A stretch of DNA of 64,000 bases, from contig SSNU01000019.1 in assembly GCA_012064415.1 (NCBI GenBank), positions 175,968 through 239,967 on the forward strand. The letters are read 5' to 3'. The DNA is from Gyrodactylus bullatarudis (taxonomy: Eukaryota > Platyhelminthes > Monogenea > Gyrodactylidea > Gyrodactylidae). The notes beneath the pieces were generated by a model that was not told the origin of the DNA, did no database searches, and was given only the letters and a program-made list of their open reading frames with translations. Made by a program: the position numbers and the translations under genes. This document shows, one piece after another, positions 22,501-46,390 of this stretch (position 1 is the first letter of the stretch; each line of letters starts with the position of its first letter).

Positions 22501-25500
22501 AGAAAGAAATTAAGTACACTGGAGTAAAATTAAGTAAGGCTTTCCTTGAAAGCATACAGATTAGAGGTGAAACTTTGTGAAAGAAGAAATAATTAGCTAG
22601 TAAAAAGGGTTGATTCATGCTTTTACCATTGAATGAGATCAAGTGGCAAATGGAATTGGCAACACCGTTAGATGATAGTAATATTTTACTTACAAGCAAC
22701 TTTAGAGATGAATGTGAAAGAATAATTTGTAGAGACCTATTTAGAATTGCGTAGTAGACAGGAATGTGGGCAATGTAAACTCACAGCTGTTGTGGACCCT
22801 CCGATGCTATCATCGGTCTAGAGAAAAGGGGAAAAATAGAATTATTAAATTGAAAGGTTTAAATTCTTCAAGAACCTACATGTGTATCCAAAATTCGACT
22901 GGCCTATTTTAGGGATTTCGGAGGGATTGAGCGTGATGATTGTCGGACGAAACGAGAGTGAACAAATCCATAACACCATGTGGATTTTATATTGGTAAAT
23001 GAATTTTTATGAAATAAAAAGAATTCAATTAACTTCGAATTTGAATTGGTAGAAAATGAAAGAAAAAAGTAAACACATGGTTTTAAGCTTTTCCAATGAA
23101 AAAAAGAACAAGAATTATCCCACATTTAACTTGATAATCTGGTTATATGGAAATCAAGATTTAGGTTGATTGTAGAATGGATGATAGCATGCAGTATCAC
23201 ATTGACTGGATATTTTATATTGTTCAAGATAAAAATCGAATTAGACTCTTGTATATTCTAAATCCTCAGACATGGTTCGGGGTAAAATAATTCATCTACA
23301 AGGTTGTGCGATAAGTAATAGGACTATAAATACAAAAAAGGATTTTATTGGAAAAAATGTGAAAGATGAATAGGAAATCAGTGATAATAGCTTTCCGATG
23401 AATGAAGACATTTCTCCCTGAGAATTTGCAGCACTCTAATCCTATTAGCAACGATTTCTTCAAATTTAGAGTTGAGAAAGTGATTAAATCCATATCCTAC
23501 CTTCTATCTTTTGATTTTCAATTTTCGACCCTTAGAAAAGGTTCTAGAGATTCGGATTTGGTGATCATCAGACAGTGCAAGGTTAGGAATGATGGAAAGA
23601 ATGACCTAAGATAATGCTCGAGGTGTGGTCTCCCATTGTCCTGGAGAGATATGATTCTACAGAATCTCGGATATCTTCAACCAAGACTAAATTTCATCTG
23701 AATACTTTTTTTGAAGATTATCGCACAGCCTAATACATTAAAGGCATTAAAGGGTTAACAATCCTGATGATGATTCAATCAAGATGGGTTTTTTTATTCA
23801 AAGAAAGTAAAAAAAACAAGATTTGAATTGGTTAATGCTAAATCTTTTAGATTCCTGGTTAGCTTGGTAGTATTGGTTAGAGGGAGATACACTGTCAAGA
23901 GTATTTTGGGATATGGGAAGAGAAACGATGGATATAAACTTGAGTGCAGTTTCATTTGTGCATTGATTTTTGTGTAAGTGTAAGCGATAGTAATTAGAAA
24001 AATATAAAGCTAATTATAATTGTTATGAAGTTGGGAATCTATGATTTTTACGGAAATCTCCATATTTTCATCAAGAATTCGAATTTTTTAGAGATTTTTT
24101 GGAATCCTTCTCATGTTGCCCAATTTTACCATTTGAAGAAAAAAAATTCTGAAAAAAATTATTTTTTATGAAAAATATAGCCATTTTTCAAATTTCAATT
24201 TCGCGCCAAAATCCCATTTTTTCGAACTTTGAACCGGAAATTTTTAATGATTTGAAAGTTTGAGGAATTTCAGGATCAAGATTAGACAAGAAAGCTGACT
24301 AGCATCGTCAAATTACCGACTGTTACTCCATTTTCGAGAGATTTTGAATAATCGAAATTTCATTGATTTTCAAGTAGTGAAAATGATAAAAAAATCGAAT
24401 TTCAGCTCCCAAACGATAATAAGGCTGTGCATCAGATAAGATTCAGTCGAATTGATTTTCTAGTCTAATCCTGATCCTAAAAAACCTCTTGTGATCAACC
24501 TCCAACTTTCAAATCATTAAAAATTTCCGGTTCAAAGTTCGAAAAAATGGGATTTCAGCGCGAAATTGAAATTTAAAAAATGGCTATATTTTTCATAAAA
24601 ATATTTTTTTTCTTCAACTGGTAAAAGTGGGCAACATGAGTAGGATTCCAAAAAATCTCTAAAAAATTCGAATTCTTGATGAAAAATTCGAGATTTCTGT
24701 AAAATTCATAGATTCCAAATTTCATATTAACCAACTTTATATAGGTCTCAAGTGTAAAATGGGTTATATGTAGAAAGGCAGGGTGAGAGTAAATAAGAGG
24801 GCAAATTTAAACCTAGCCTAACAGTTCAGGAGAGGTAGCGAGGACAAGTTTATATTTTATTGGATCTTCAGATTCCAGCTAATTCAAAGCTAAATCTCTC
24901 AAGGTTGCCGACTTTTAGTGTTATTTTCAAATTTCGAATTGCCACCAAATTCCCATATTTTGAACTTTGAGTAGAAAGTTTTTATTGATTTGAAAGAAGT
25001 TTTTCAGGATCAAAATTAGACAAGCAAATCAAATATGCTAAATCTGTTCTAATGCCTCATGTCATCATTGTTCAGGAGTGGAACTTTTTTTTTGATCTTA
25101 TTCACTACTTAAAAATCAATCAAATTTCAATAATTCAAAATGGGGAATCTGGCGATAAAAGTAGGCAACCTGATCTGGATTCCTAAAGATCTTCAACATG
25201 TTGGAATTCTTGATGAAAAATTGAGACAATTGTAATCTCGTGAATCTCTAATCGGAAAAATTTTGATGAAACTACTTGGTTTAGCTAGTCAAGAATATGT
25301 CAAAATAATTTTAACAGTAGTATTGAATAGAGATTGATAGACAAACAGACACTCAAATAGCTTAAAAATGGTGTTGTTTGAACTTTCTTTTTCAGTTACT
25401 ACTTTCTAATATATATATTACATTGGTGAATAAGAAAATATTATTCCTTTCACTTACAACAAAATTTGGAACCCTCTCATCACAGTTAGTACATCATATT

Positions 25501-28500
25501 TTTATGAATGAATGTGTAGATGCATGTCTGTATGTCTATCAATTACTACTATTCATTCAACTTTGAGATTACATAATGATTTTTGTGGATTGAAACCGAC
25601 AGTAAGCAATTGTAGAAATGTTGTACTAAAAAATATGAGAGGCATGATGAATTGCATAATTAAGAGAGAATGAGAGGGTTCCTCTTTGTTGTTGCTGTTG
25701 AAAGAAAAAAAACAACTTACATCACTCAGTCTACGATAACGATAAGTCTGGGGGAAGTAAGAGGTGATGAGTTTAGTAGTAAATTTATAAATGTTGTCGT
25801 TAATCTTGCTGAGCTAGTAACTTGTGAAAAGTTTGTATTAAACTCAGTTTAACTTGTTACTCGGTTTCAAGATTAACGATAACATGTAATATTCTAATCG
25901 CTAATTTATTCATGACAACATTCAGAGAGATGAAACATGTAGAACACAACAACACCAAAAACTTTAATCATATACCTGATATATATTCGAAGTTAATCAA
26001 ATTCTATATAAGGGCAACACAATAATCTCCTGTATTCATAGAACACTTTTGGAGAGTAAAAGAGGAGAAGGTTAGCACAGAAATTATCAAGCTTCGTCAA
26101 GATGAAAAGATAGATTAGTTGATGGAGAAAAATAAAATAAATGTAATGCAATCATGATTGAGGATAAACTGATAATTATAGATTAGATTTTTACATACCT
26201 TTAGCTTCTGTTTCTCACGATAGAGTAAAATCAATGGTTTCGACAACAACATCCAGAGCATGCAAAAGACCTCGATTATCAGGATAAAGTTTTGCAATGA
26301 TTTTTGTCCATAGTAGAAGAATGAGGCACCGCCAGACCCAGGAATCATGTTGATTAGCACTATTTTCGATAAAGAATATGAATTAAAATTAGGATTAATT
26401 AGAAAAAGTCTAAGATCTGTCTTGTTTACAGAAAGTATGAGTAATATACAGTATGACCTCTAAGATAGGCGTCAAAAAACTATCCCTCTCTCTTCTCCAT
26501 TATAATTTCAAAAAGATTTTTTGATGTCTACTATAAAGTGGTCATATTGACACATTTTTTCTTAAAAACCAACGTCAAACTATTGTTTTTGCCAGCCAAT
26601 ACGACTTCTGTTTGCCAGCCTCTTGATCAAGGTATAATATGAAGTTTCAAGAGTCATTTTAGTCAAGAAGCTTCATAATGCCGGATATGTAATGCAGCTT
26701 TTCAAAAAGTGTCCACCAAAACAATAGAGAACTGCTTTAAAGATTGTCAAATACAATTCTATAATTCACTGTTCGTAGTTATAACACTTTATCCTAGAAT
26801 TAAAAAGGATTGACACCAATAGGTGTGATAGACTTCGTGTGAATACCCCACCCTCGTTTAAATCACAAAAAGTTTCGCTAGAGTTTTTACGAGATATACA
26901 AGAGGTTTTTGGACGAAATTATCCAAAGAGATTTGGTCTCAGCCTGTAAAAGATTCTTTTTTATAATAACGAGGGTTTATCCTAAAATCCCTTGATTTAC
27001 CCATGCTATCAACAACTTTTCACATGTTATACACATTTATGATTTGAAAAGAATTAAAAATTAAAATTCAATGGTCTGTCTCTCTACATTGACAACAATT
27101 TAAAAGAGAAAATGATGCAATCAAAATTAATTAATTAACCCTTACAAATTATTATGTAGACAAAAAAGGTCATGGTAGTACATTTAGTTTGATTTAAATC
27201 AAATTTATCTCTTGATACTAGAGACTAAATCTCCAATAAATGTGAGTAAAAGTAGATTTAATTACAGTACTGGATGGTCTAGGAGAAGCTTTGGAACAAT
27301 AGGGTTGGTTATAAAAGTCTACTTTAACTAATTTTTATGGAAAATTTCAGATTTCTCGGACCAAGACAGAAGAATAAAATAATTTAGCTCACTGAGGAGT
27401 AAACTGGGAGCTTCAGCATTCATGGTTGCATCGTAATGACACCACTTGTAGAATATCATAATGACAAGATACCCAAAGAGGCCGAGAAGGAAAATGATTT
27501 GTGGTAGGAAAACACAGAAGATGGACAATCGGTCATTGAAGAAACGATGATTGAATAGACTCAGGCTGACACCGAACAACATGTGAATGACACCGAAAAC
27601 GATGGACATTTTCATCTTCATAGAATTGGTAAATGTGATCTTGTTCTCAGCTAGTTGCCAAATTGGATCCATGCCAAAAGCATAGGGATAACCGGTGTAC
27701 ATTTGTGTGTAATTATTTCCAATGGCAGGTTCCAGTTGTAGCGAGTGACTAGCAACTATCTCAGCCTTGGTGAAATTCGGATACCATGATGAACCAAAGA
27801 TATTCATCGATTTACTAAAGACATCATTGTAAATTAGCCCAGAGTGGATAGAGAATGCTCCCATCAAGAGGATTATGTAGCGGCCATTGAAGAATGTATT
27901 CCAGATTTCATCGTTGGATTTGTTTTTCTGCAAAAGGAATAATTTTGTTAACTCCTTAAAGATCTAGAGAAAGTTTTTTTCAAGGGACATTGCTGAAAAT
28001 TCTGTTGCTCTTTAGAATACACTGATAATATTTTTTTTTCTAAAACCAACTTTTAATTAAGAAGACATAATCCCAAAAAATGACCATCTTTTAATTCAAC
28101 AGATGACTTTAAGGTGATCACTGATCAAATTTTCAACTTCTACGAGTATGGTTTCTCGATAAAAGTCATCCTTTTCAAAAACCAAGTCATCTTGAAACTG
28201 TCCTAACTTCTCGTTCAATTAATGCAGCTAAATAAGTCATAGTTCATATGAAAAAATATCCCATTGGGGCTTAAAAGGTTGGAAAAGTAAAAATAAGCTT
28301 ACCAGTAAAGCTTTTTCCTTGACCACCATCCATAGGGCAAAGAGAAACATGATTAAACCATGGCCAGCATCGCCAAACATGACAGAGAACAAGAATGGAA
28401 ATGTAATAACAGTAAAAAGGGCTGGATTAACCTCGCGATATCTAGCAACACCGTAAGCATCAACAATGCTCTGAAATCCAGAGGTAAACTTGTTAGTACG

Positions 28501-29821
28501 ATGATAGGTGGGTGGACTTTCCTTTGTCGACTTTGGATTTACAATTGGCTCGAAAGCAACCTTTGTATTTTCCACTCCACGTTTTAGAGCTCTCTTGATT
28601 TGGTCAGCATTGTCGATGGCAGCCCAGTACTCACCAACCATACACTTGGTTGTAGGGTCAAGTTTGAAGAGGTTTAGAGTATAATAGATTGCTTTAATCT
28701 TGCGTATCTTTATGAACCATTCTCGAAGAGTTTTTGCAGCATTTTCAAGAATTTTGTTGCGATGCATTTGTGTTTCAGAGAGGACCTTTTCCAAGTCTTC
28801 TGCTCTGCTCATAACTTGAGCAGCCATTTCACTCCGTTCTTCAGGAGTATCTGGACAAGGATAAATATTTGCATGGAATCTAAATTGAAAGTTAAAAATG
28901 AAAATTTTAAAAATAAATACACAAAACTGACAAGTGTATTCTTAATTGATTTATTTATTAAAAAGAATTAAATTCATGTATGAATAGAAAGAAAAAGATC
29001 AAAGTTTAAATTAGGATTTAATACATTTTTTTGAGCTTACCCCTCACAAATCTTTTTAACTCGCGATTTCAGCTGTTCACCTTGAAAGAAGATAACAAAT
29101 ACAGTTTTTCTCATCATATTTCCTGTAACTGGATCTTCTAGAGGTGTTTCAACTTCAGCTTGCTTCATAAAGATGTTTCCCCTGCAAACTCTCCACAACA
29201 TTTTTTCGAATGGAGCAAGACGTTCACGATTTATGATACCAGCCAGGAAACCTAAACGAGACATTCCCATACCAATACCATCTTCACGTAATAAATTCGT
29301 ATTCTCATCCAGAGAGTTTTGAGCTTCATTTTGAGAAGATTCCTCAAAGAATCTTTGAGTTTTTCTAAGGATAGCTTTCATTTCTGTAACTTCAAGATAG
29401 GTCTTTTTGAGTTGCTCTTGGTTCTTGTTGACATCCTTGAGCTCTGATTCAATTTTGGAGAACTGATTCTCGATTTCAATCATTTCAGGTGGAGATGGAG
29501 CCTCTGGTATGAAGTTTGCATCGGGTATGGGAAAGTTATCCTTTTTTATCTCCTTTTCAATGAAGCCTAAATATATTAGATTTAAAGTATAGTCTTACGA
29601 AGTTTTCTTTCCATTTCATCACAGCGGCGAACTTCATTGACGAATTTTCTTTGGAATGCACTAACATCTTGTTGACACTTGAAGATATAAATAAAAGAAC
29701 TCACATCTTTGAACTGAACTACACCAAGTTCACCTAATTCGGCAATACATCTGAAAGCGTTGTCACAGTGCAGTATCAGTTCAGATAACTGCATACGCTC
29801 GCTACGGAAAAGTGAGCCCAT
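19586..29821 (-). CDS. ATP6V0A: V-type proton ATPase 116-kDa subunit a (V0 sector)
   Basis: Eleven exons: 29705-29821, 29599-29677, 29041-29566, 28303-28879, 27393-27927, 26199-26359, 22785-22817, 22008-22097, 21845-21970, 21184-21301, 19586-19857. They sum to 877 codons plus stop; vertebrate subunits are near 830-840. It begins [15 protein letters not shown] and contains VFQRKF-type ([13 protein letters not shown]), [25 protein letters not shown], [31 protein letters not shown] and [18 protein letters not shown]. The Arg in LRLWA (about residue 778) corresponds to the essential proton-translocating Arg of yeast Vph1. The N-terminal half is cytosolic; the C-terminal half is an eight-helix proton path working with the c-ring. 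The extra length is an acidic loop at about residues 666-748, before FDFGDTMV. Three introns are 27, 32 and 37 bp; others reach 3.4 kb. Confidence 0.95.
20018..20180 (-). repeat. Dispersed repeat family X, copy B
   Basis: ATATGCAATCGCCTGAACTC, TTTTGATCGATAACTCCTAG and CAGCGTATTGACG follow the same order as copy A. In a V-ATPase intron. Confidence 0.6.
20960..21150. repeat. Short hairpin element in V-ATPase intron
   Basis: AAAAGTAGGCCGTTTTTTTTGAA near 20968 pairs with TTCAAAAAGTGGCCTACTTTT near 21058. It ends in TCCTCATCTTCATGTCAACT, a terminus also seen near 52648 (CTCATCTTCATGTCAACCAG) and 58490. Confidence 0.6.
21971..22007 (-). other. 37-bp intron of V-ATPase a subunit
   Basis: GTGAATAAC...GCCCGATAG joins HGSEEK to NGQALIGDK. 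Read-through hits TAA. Confidence 0.75.
22785..22817 (-). other. 33-nt micro-exon of V-ATPase a subunit
   Basis: CTTTTCTCTAG precedes it and GTGAGTTT follows it; it encodes [11 protein letters not shown] in phase 0. It lies in the cytosolic loop before FDFGDTMV, so it can be included or skipped without changing frame. Long introns of 687 and 3,381 bp flank it. Assignment rests on splice signals and phase. Confidence 0.6.
23300..23733. mobile_element. Internally deleted mariner-like element
   Basis: The left end AGGTTGTGCGATAAGTAAT and the inverted right end ATTATCGCACAGCCTAATA resemble mariner TIRs (TTAGGTTGxTGCAAAAGTAAT type). About 430 bp, no intact transposase. Its interior is homologous in inverted orientation to 405-640. 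Confidence 0.65.
24031..24718. repeat. ~690-bp long imperfect hairpin
   Basis: 24031-24290 and 24440-24718 are reverse complements with high identity (TTTCAATTTCGCGCCAAAAT against ATTTCAGCGCGAAATTGAAA; GGAATCTATGA against TCATAGATTCC). The loop is about 150 bp. A diverged copy follows at about 24890-25240, and fragments occur near 5130-5215. No coding potential. It lies inside a V-ATPase intron and would be transcribed as dsRNA-capable sequence. Confidence 0.8.
24890..25245. repeat. Diverged second copy of the 24-kb hairpin repeat
   Basis: AAGGTTGCCGACTTTTAGTG, CCATATTTTGAACTTTGA and AGGATCAAAATTAGACAAG correspond to parts of the 24031-24718 arms; GTAGGCAACCTGATCTGGAT near 25164 gives the opposite arm. 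Confidence 0.6.
25805..25885. repeat. Partial CCCGGG-family repeat
   Basis: GTTTAACTTGTTACTCGGTT followed by TCAAGATTA matches the 16.4-kb unit; the CCCGGG core itself is missing. Confidence 0.6.
26360..27392 (-). other. 1.0-kb intron of V-ATPase a subunit
   Basis: No feature recognised. Confidence 0.8.
29567..29598 (-). other. 32-bp intron 2 of V-ATPase a subunit
   Basis: GTAAGACT...ATATTTAG lies between MERKLR and FIEKEIKK. Retention meets an in-frame TAA, so it must be removed for the conserved KLRFIEKEI block. Confidence 0.88.
29678..29704 (-). other. 27-bp intron 1 of V-ATPase a subunit
   Basis: GTGAGTTC...TCTTCAAG interrupts VVQFKD and [13 protein letters not shown]. It is 3n long with no stop, so retention would insert nine residues where no family member has them. 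Splicing restores the exact spacing of human VQFRD to VFQRKF. Confidence 0.85.
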
Positions 29822-30949
29822 TTTCTTAACAATTTATTCTTGGACTTCCTATGATTCGAATTCTCACAAATGGACTGATTTATTTAAAATACCGAAACAT
29901 TTACTAGTTTTTTAAAACACATATAAAAATGTGGTATTTTGAATTCAAAATTTTGCCACTTTAAACTTTTAATAATAATTTATTATTAAATACTTTAATA
30001 TTGTCTGATTAGTTTACTAAGTTTATAAGTATAAGTCATATATTATGCGTAAATCCTATTCTCCGATAAGAAATTAACGTTTTCTTCTCAGTACTACTAA
30101 CATAAATTATGAGATTAATTTTAATTAAACGCTGATTTGAATCCTTAATAAGCTGCATGATTCGGGCTAAATATTTAAAATCTATCAATTAATACAATTA
30201 AATTTTATTTTACAAAACGCAGCATTGCTCAATGAGTATATAATGAATCATTATCAATGATTTTGTACTAATCTTGAAAGACTTTATTACATACTTTTTT
30301 CATTCTTTCATTCATCTTCTTTGAGTGTACAACATGTTAAGAATATATATATATACCAATTAATTAAAGTTATTATTTACATAAAAGTACAGAACTCTCT
30401 CCTTTTTATTTCTTGTTAAAATTCCAATTTGAGAGTACATTTTTTCATAGTTATCATTTTGTTTTGCGTCTTCTATTTTCAATAATTCAAAAAGGTTTAT
30501 TAAAGCTAGATAGGAAAGGGATCAAAAATCTGTTTTTTTTCTCTAGATTCTCTAAAATATATAACAAAAAAGGCAGCCATGATTCATGTATTTGTTTTGT
30601 GCTATTGTTATGGGTTTAAGGAATTCAAAAAGCATTTGATTGACGGATAGAAACATATTATCGCAATTGTGGTTGTGTATTTGTGTTTACTGCTTGAGTT
30701 AGACGAGAAAGTCTTTTGAAAAATATAGTCTCTTTTATTAGAATTCTCAATTCTCATTTATAAAAAATAAAGTTTGTGAATCACAGAATTTGATCGGATA
30801 TTCCTCATGTATTGGTTTAGTTGTATTCCACGAGAGTACAAAAATATGCAGAATTCTAAAATAAAAAACAAGGTCCATATGAAGAACTATTTACATGATA
30901 ATGAGGGGATAAGAAAAATGAGAGCTGTCTCATATATATTGGGGTAAAG
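29822..30949. other. Intergenic: V-ATPase 5' flank and PPP1R16 3' flank
   Basis: The two minus-strand genes are in tandem, 1.1 kb apart. No further gene, no obvious core promoter motif. Confidence 0.7.
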
Positions 30950-44322
<13,373 letters not shown>

Positions 44323-45536
44323 CTAAGGAGAAAATAAGGAGGATAAATTGAATTCATCATCAAAAAGTAAAATGGTGAAGTATTCTATAGAAAAAGAAAA
44401 TTTCCAACTGCTTTTACAAGCAACATCGAACATGCTCAAATTCACTTTGAGCCTTGACTTAAAAAATTTTTTAATATCAATATTGCTTCAAATTTTCGAA
44501 ATCGATATAAATTTTTAGCTCAAAATTAAAAAAGAGTCATTTTTGGAATTAAAAAATTGCCCAACTTTGATCAGATTGAATGGGTTTTATATAACTTGAT
44601 ACATTTATTATCATGGATAATTTATTTCCCAACTTTCCGGTGAAAAGCATATTGAGTTTTTTGTAAATTTTTATTTTCATGTCAGAACTATAGCCTTAGT
44701 TTAAGCTCATACACCTAGTCAATAACCCCCGAATTAATCATCTTTATATAATTTCATTTATTGATAGAAACAAAACAAAAAAACAGAATGAAAGAAGAGA
44801 CACACAAGAATTTACAGTGTATCAGTGATCAGTGATCTTATAGTAATAAAAATGATTGTTATTGGACACATACATAATTGGATGTTTAATAAACATTGTT
44901 TATATATAATTTCATGTCAAAGTTAGTTACCAAAGATAAACGTTTCTCTGTGAAAAGAAGCAAGTAGTCTCTTGTTTCTGGCAGAGGACTAAACAACTAC
45001 GATTACACAATTTATCAGATCAGAACAGAAAAAATAAACATTTCGATATCTTCGATTCTTGTGTTGTTATGAAGTAGAAATGTTATCATTAGAAAGAGAA
45101 TCGGATCAATTTTGGCTAATCTGAGACAAGAACCTCTCTTACTACCCTGATTTAGTTTGTGATGATATCTAAAGATATGAAAATAATGCATTTTCCTTCA
45201 TTTCCAAATTTGTCCTCATATCGCATGTATCATACAGATGTATCATAGTATGCCCGAAATAAAGGCGTTATTTGTGAAATAACTGACATCGTCATCTTCC
45301 TACTAAATAACAAGAAAAATTTCTTTCTAAAATCACTCATCTTGAAAAAAGCATGGAATATGACAGATGAAAAATGGAGTACTGTTTTTTGTGTTTACTC
45401 AACTTACTCTAGAATCAGGAGTAATATTTCTATTTCCTAATCCTAACTTGAAATAACCTGGGACTTGGCAGACGGAGGATTTCTATTATTTTGGTTTACG
45501 GCCATTTCTAATTCTTGGAAACTAAATTAAATTTTA

Positions 45537-45821
45537 ATGACCCTGAACAATCAAGTTGAAGATTATATCGAGTCGAATTGTAATTCAATAAACTACTTCA
45601 ATCTCACCTTCAATTTATTTTTACTTGATAGTAATTTGTTGACTGAAAGAGACAAATTCTTTTCCCATAAAAAAAGACATCAAGAGATTATTGCCAAATC
45701 TATTATTCTCCGGATAGTTTGTTTACCTAAGGGGAATATTAAAAATCTCATGAACATTATTTTCGATTTTGTCAACAAAGTTTCTTTGCTCCAATGGCTT
45801 TCTAATGAGAAAGGAAGTTAA
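45537..45821 (+). CDS. Unassigned 94-residue ORF
   Basis: An ATG-started ORF with a hydrophobic, lysine-rich second half (KGNIKNLMNIIFDFVNKV, LLQWLSNEKGS). It is one of the longest ORFs in the 44-64 kb region without palindromic structure. No family recognised, no splice context, and it lies in a repeat-rich area; it may be a transposon relic or chance. Confidence 0.15.
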   Translation: MTLNNQVEDYIESNCNSINYFNLTFNLFLLDSNLLTERDKFFSHKKRHQEIIAKSIILRIVCLPKGNIKNLMNIIFDFVNKVSLLQWLSNEKGS

Positions 45822-46196
45822 ACTAGGAAATCTATTAACCAAATATTAAGAAAGATGCCCAATTTTTAAAAAATTTTCAATAGATCAAATGAATTCAAAA
45901 CGTTCAATCAAGTAGGATCTGAAATTAGTTTTGATCAGCTTGTCGTACCACTGAAGAAGGCGTTTAAAGATAAAGACAATTGAAACGTTTGCAGGACCCA
46001 GATAGCAAATTAATAAACTCAATTATAAAATTAATCATTTTTACTGAAAAAAAAAATTCTTTCGACTTATTTTAATGACGAATTTTTGAAAAAACTGTAC
46101 ATATTTTGCGTTGAATCATCAATTTTTTAGTAAAAGAAAACTATGATGATCAAATATTAGTATTCAAACTAATTGAATTTTTTTAGATATCATAAT

Positions 46197-46390
46197 TCAA
46201 AATTCAACCCTCCAAGTCCCAGAGAATTTTTTTTCATGACTTGCATTCAATCTTTTGTCTATTCTTATGGTTTTTGAATACACGCTGATTACAAATCTAC
46301 AGTTGTTTTAACGTAATTATTTTTATTTGAAAATTAGCTATCTTTTAAGCTTTAGCAGATAGAGTTCAAGCGATTGCATATATGAATTCT
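46197..46390 (+). repeat. Dispersed repeat family X, copy C
   Basis: Starts ACCCTCCAAGTCCCAGAG, then GACTTGCATTCAATCTTTTG, ACAAATCTACAGTTGTTTTA and AAGCGATTGCATATATGAAT. The CCCT(T/C)CAAGTCCCA end, next to TTAA-like bases in some copies, suggests a piggyBac-type MITE. Confidence 0.65.

Larger units (their letters stand above)
22818..26198 (-). other. 3.4-kb intron of V-ATPase a subunit
   Basis: Contains the mariner-like MITE, the long hairpin and its diverged copy, and a CCCGGG-family fragment. Another small alternative exon here cannot be excluded. Confidence 0.65.
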
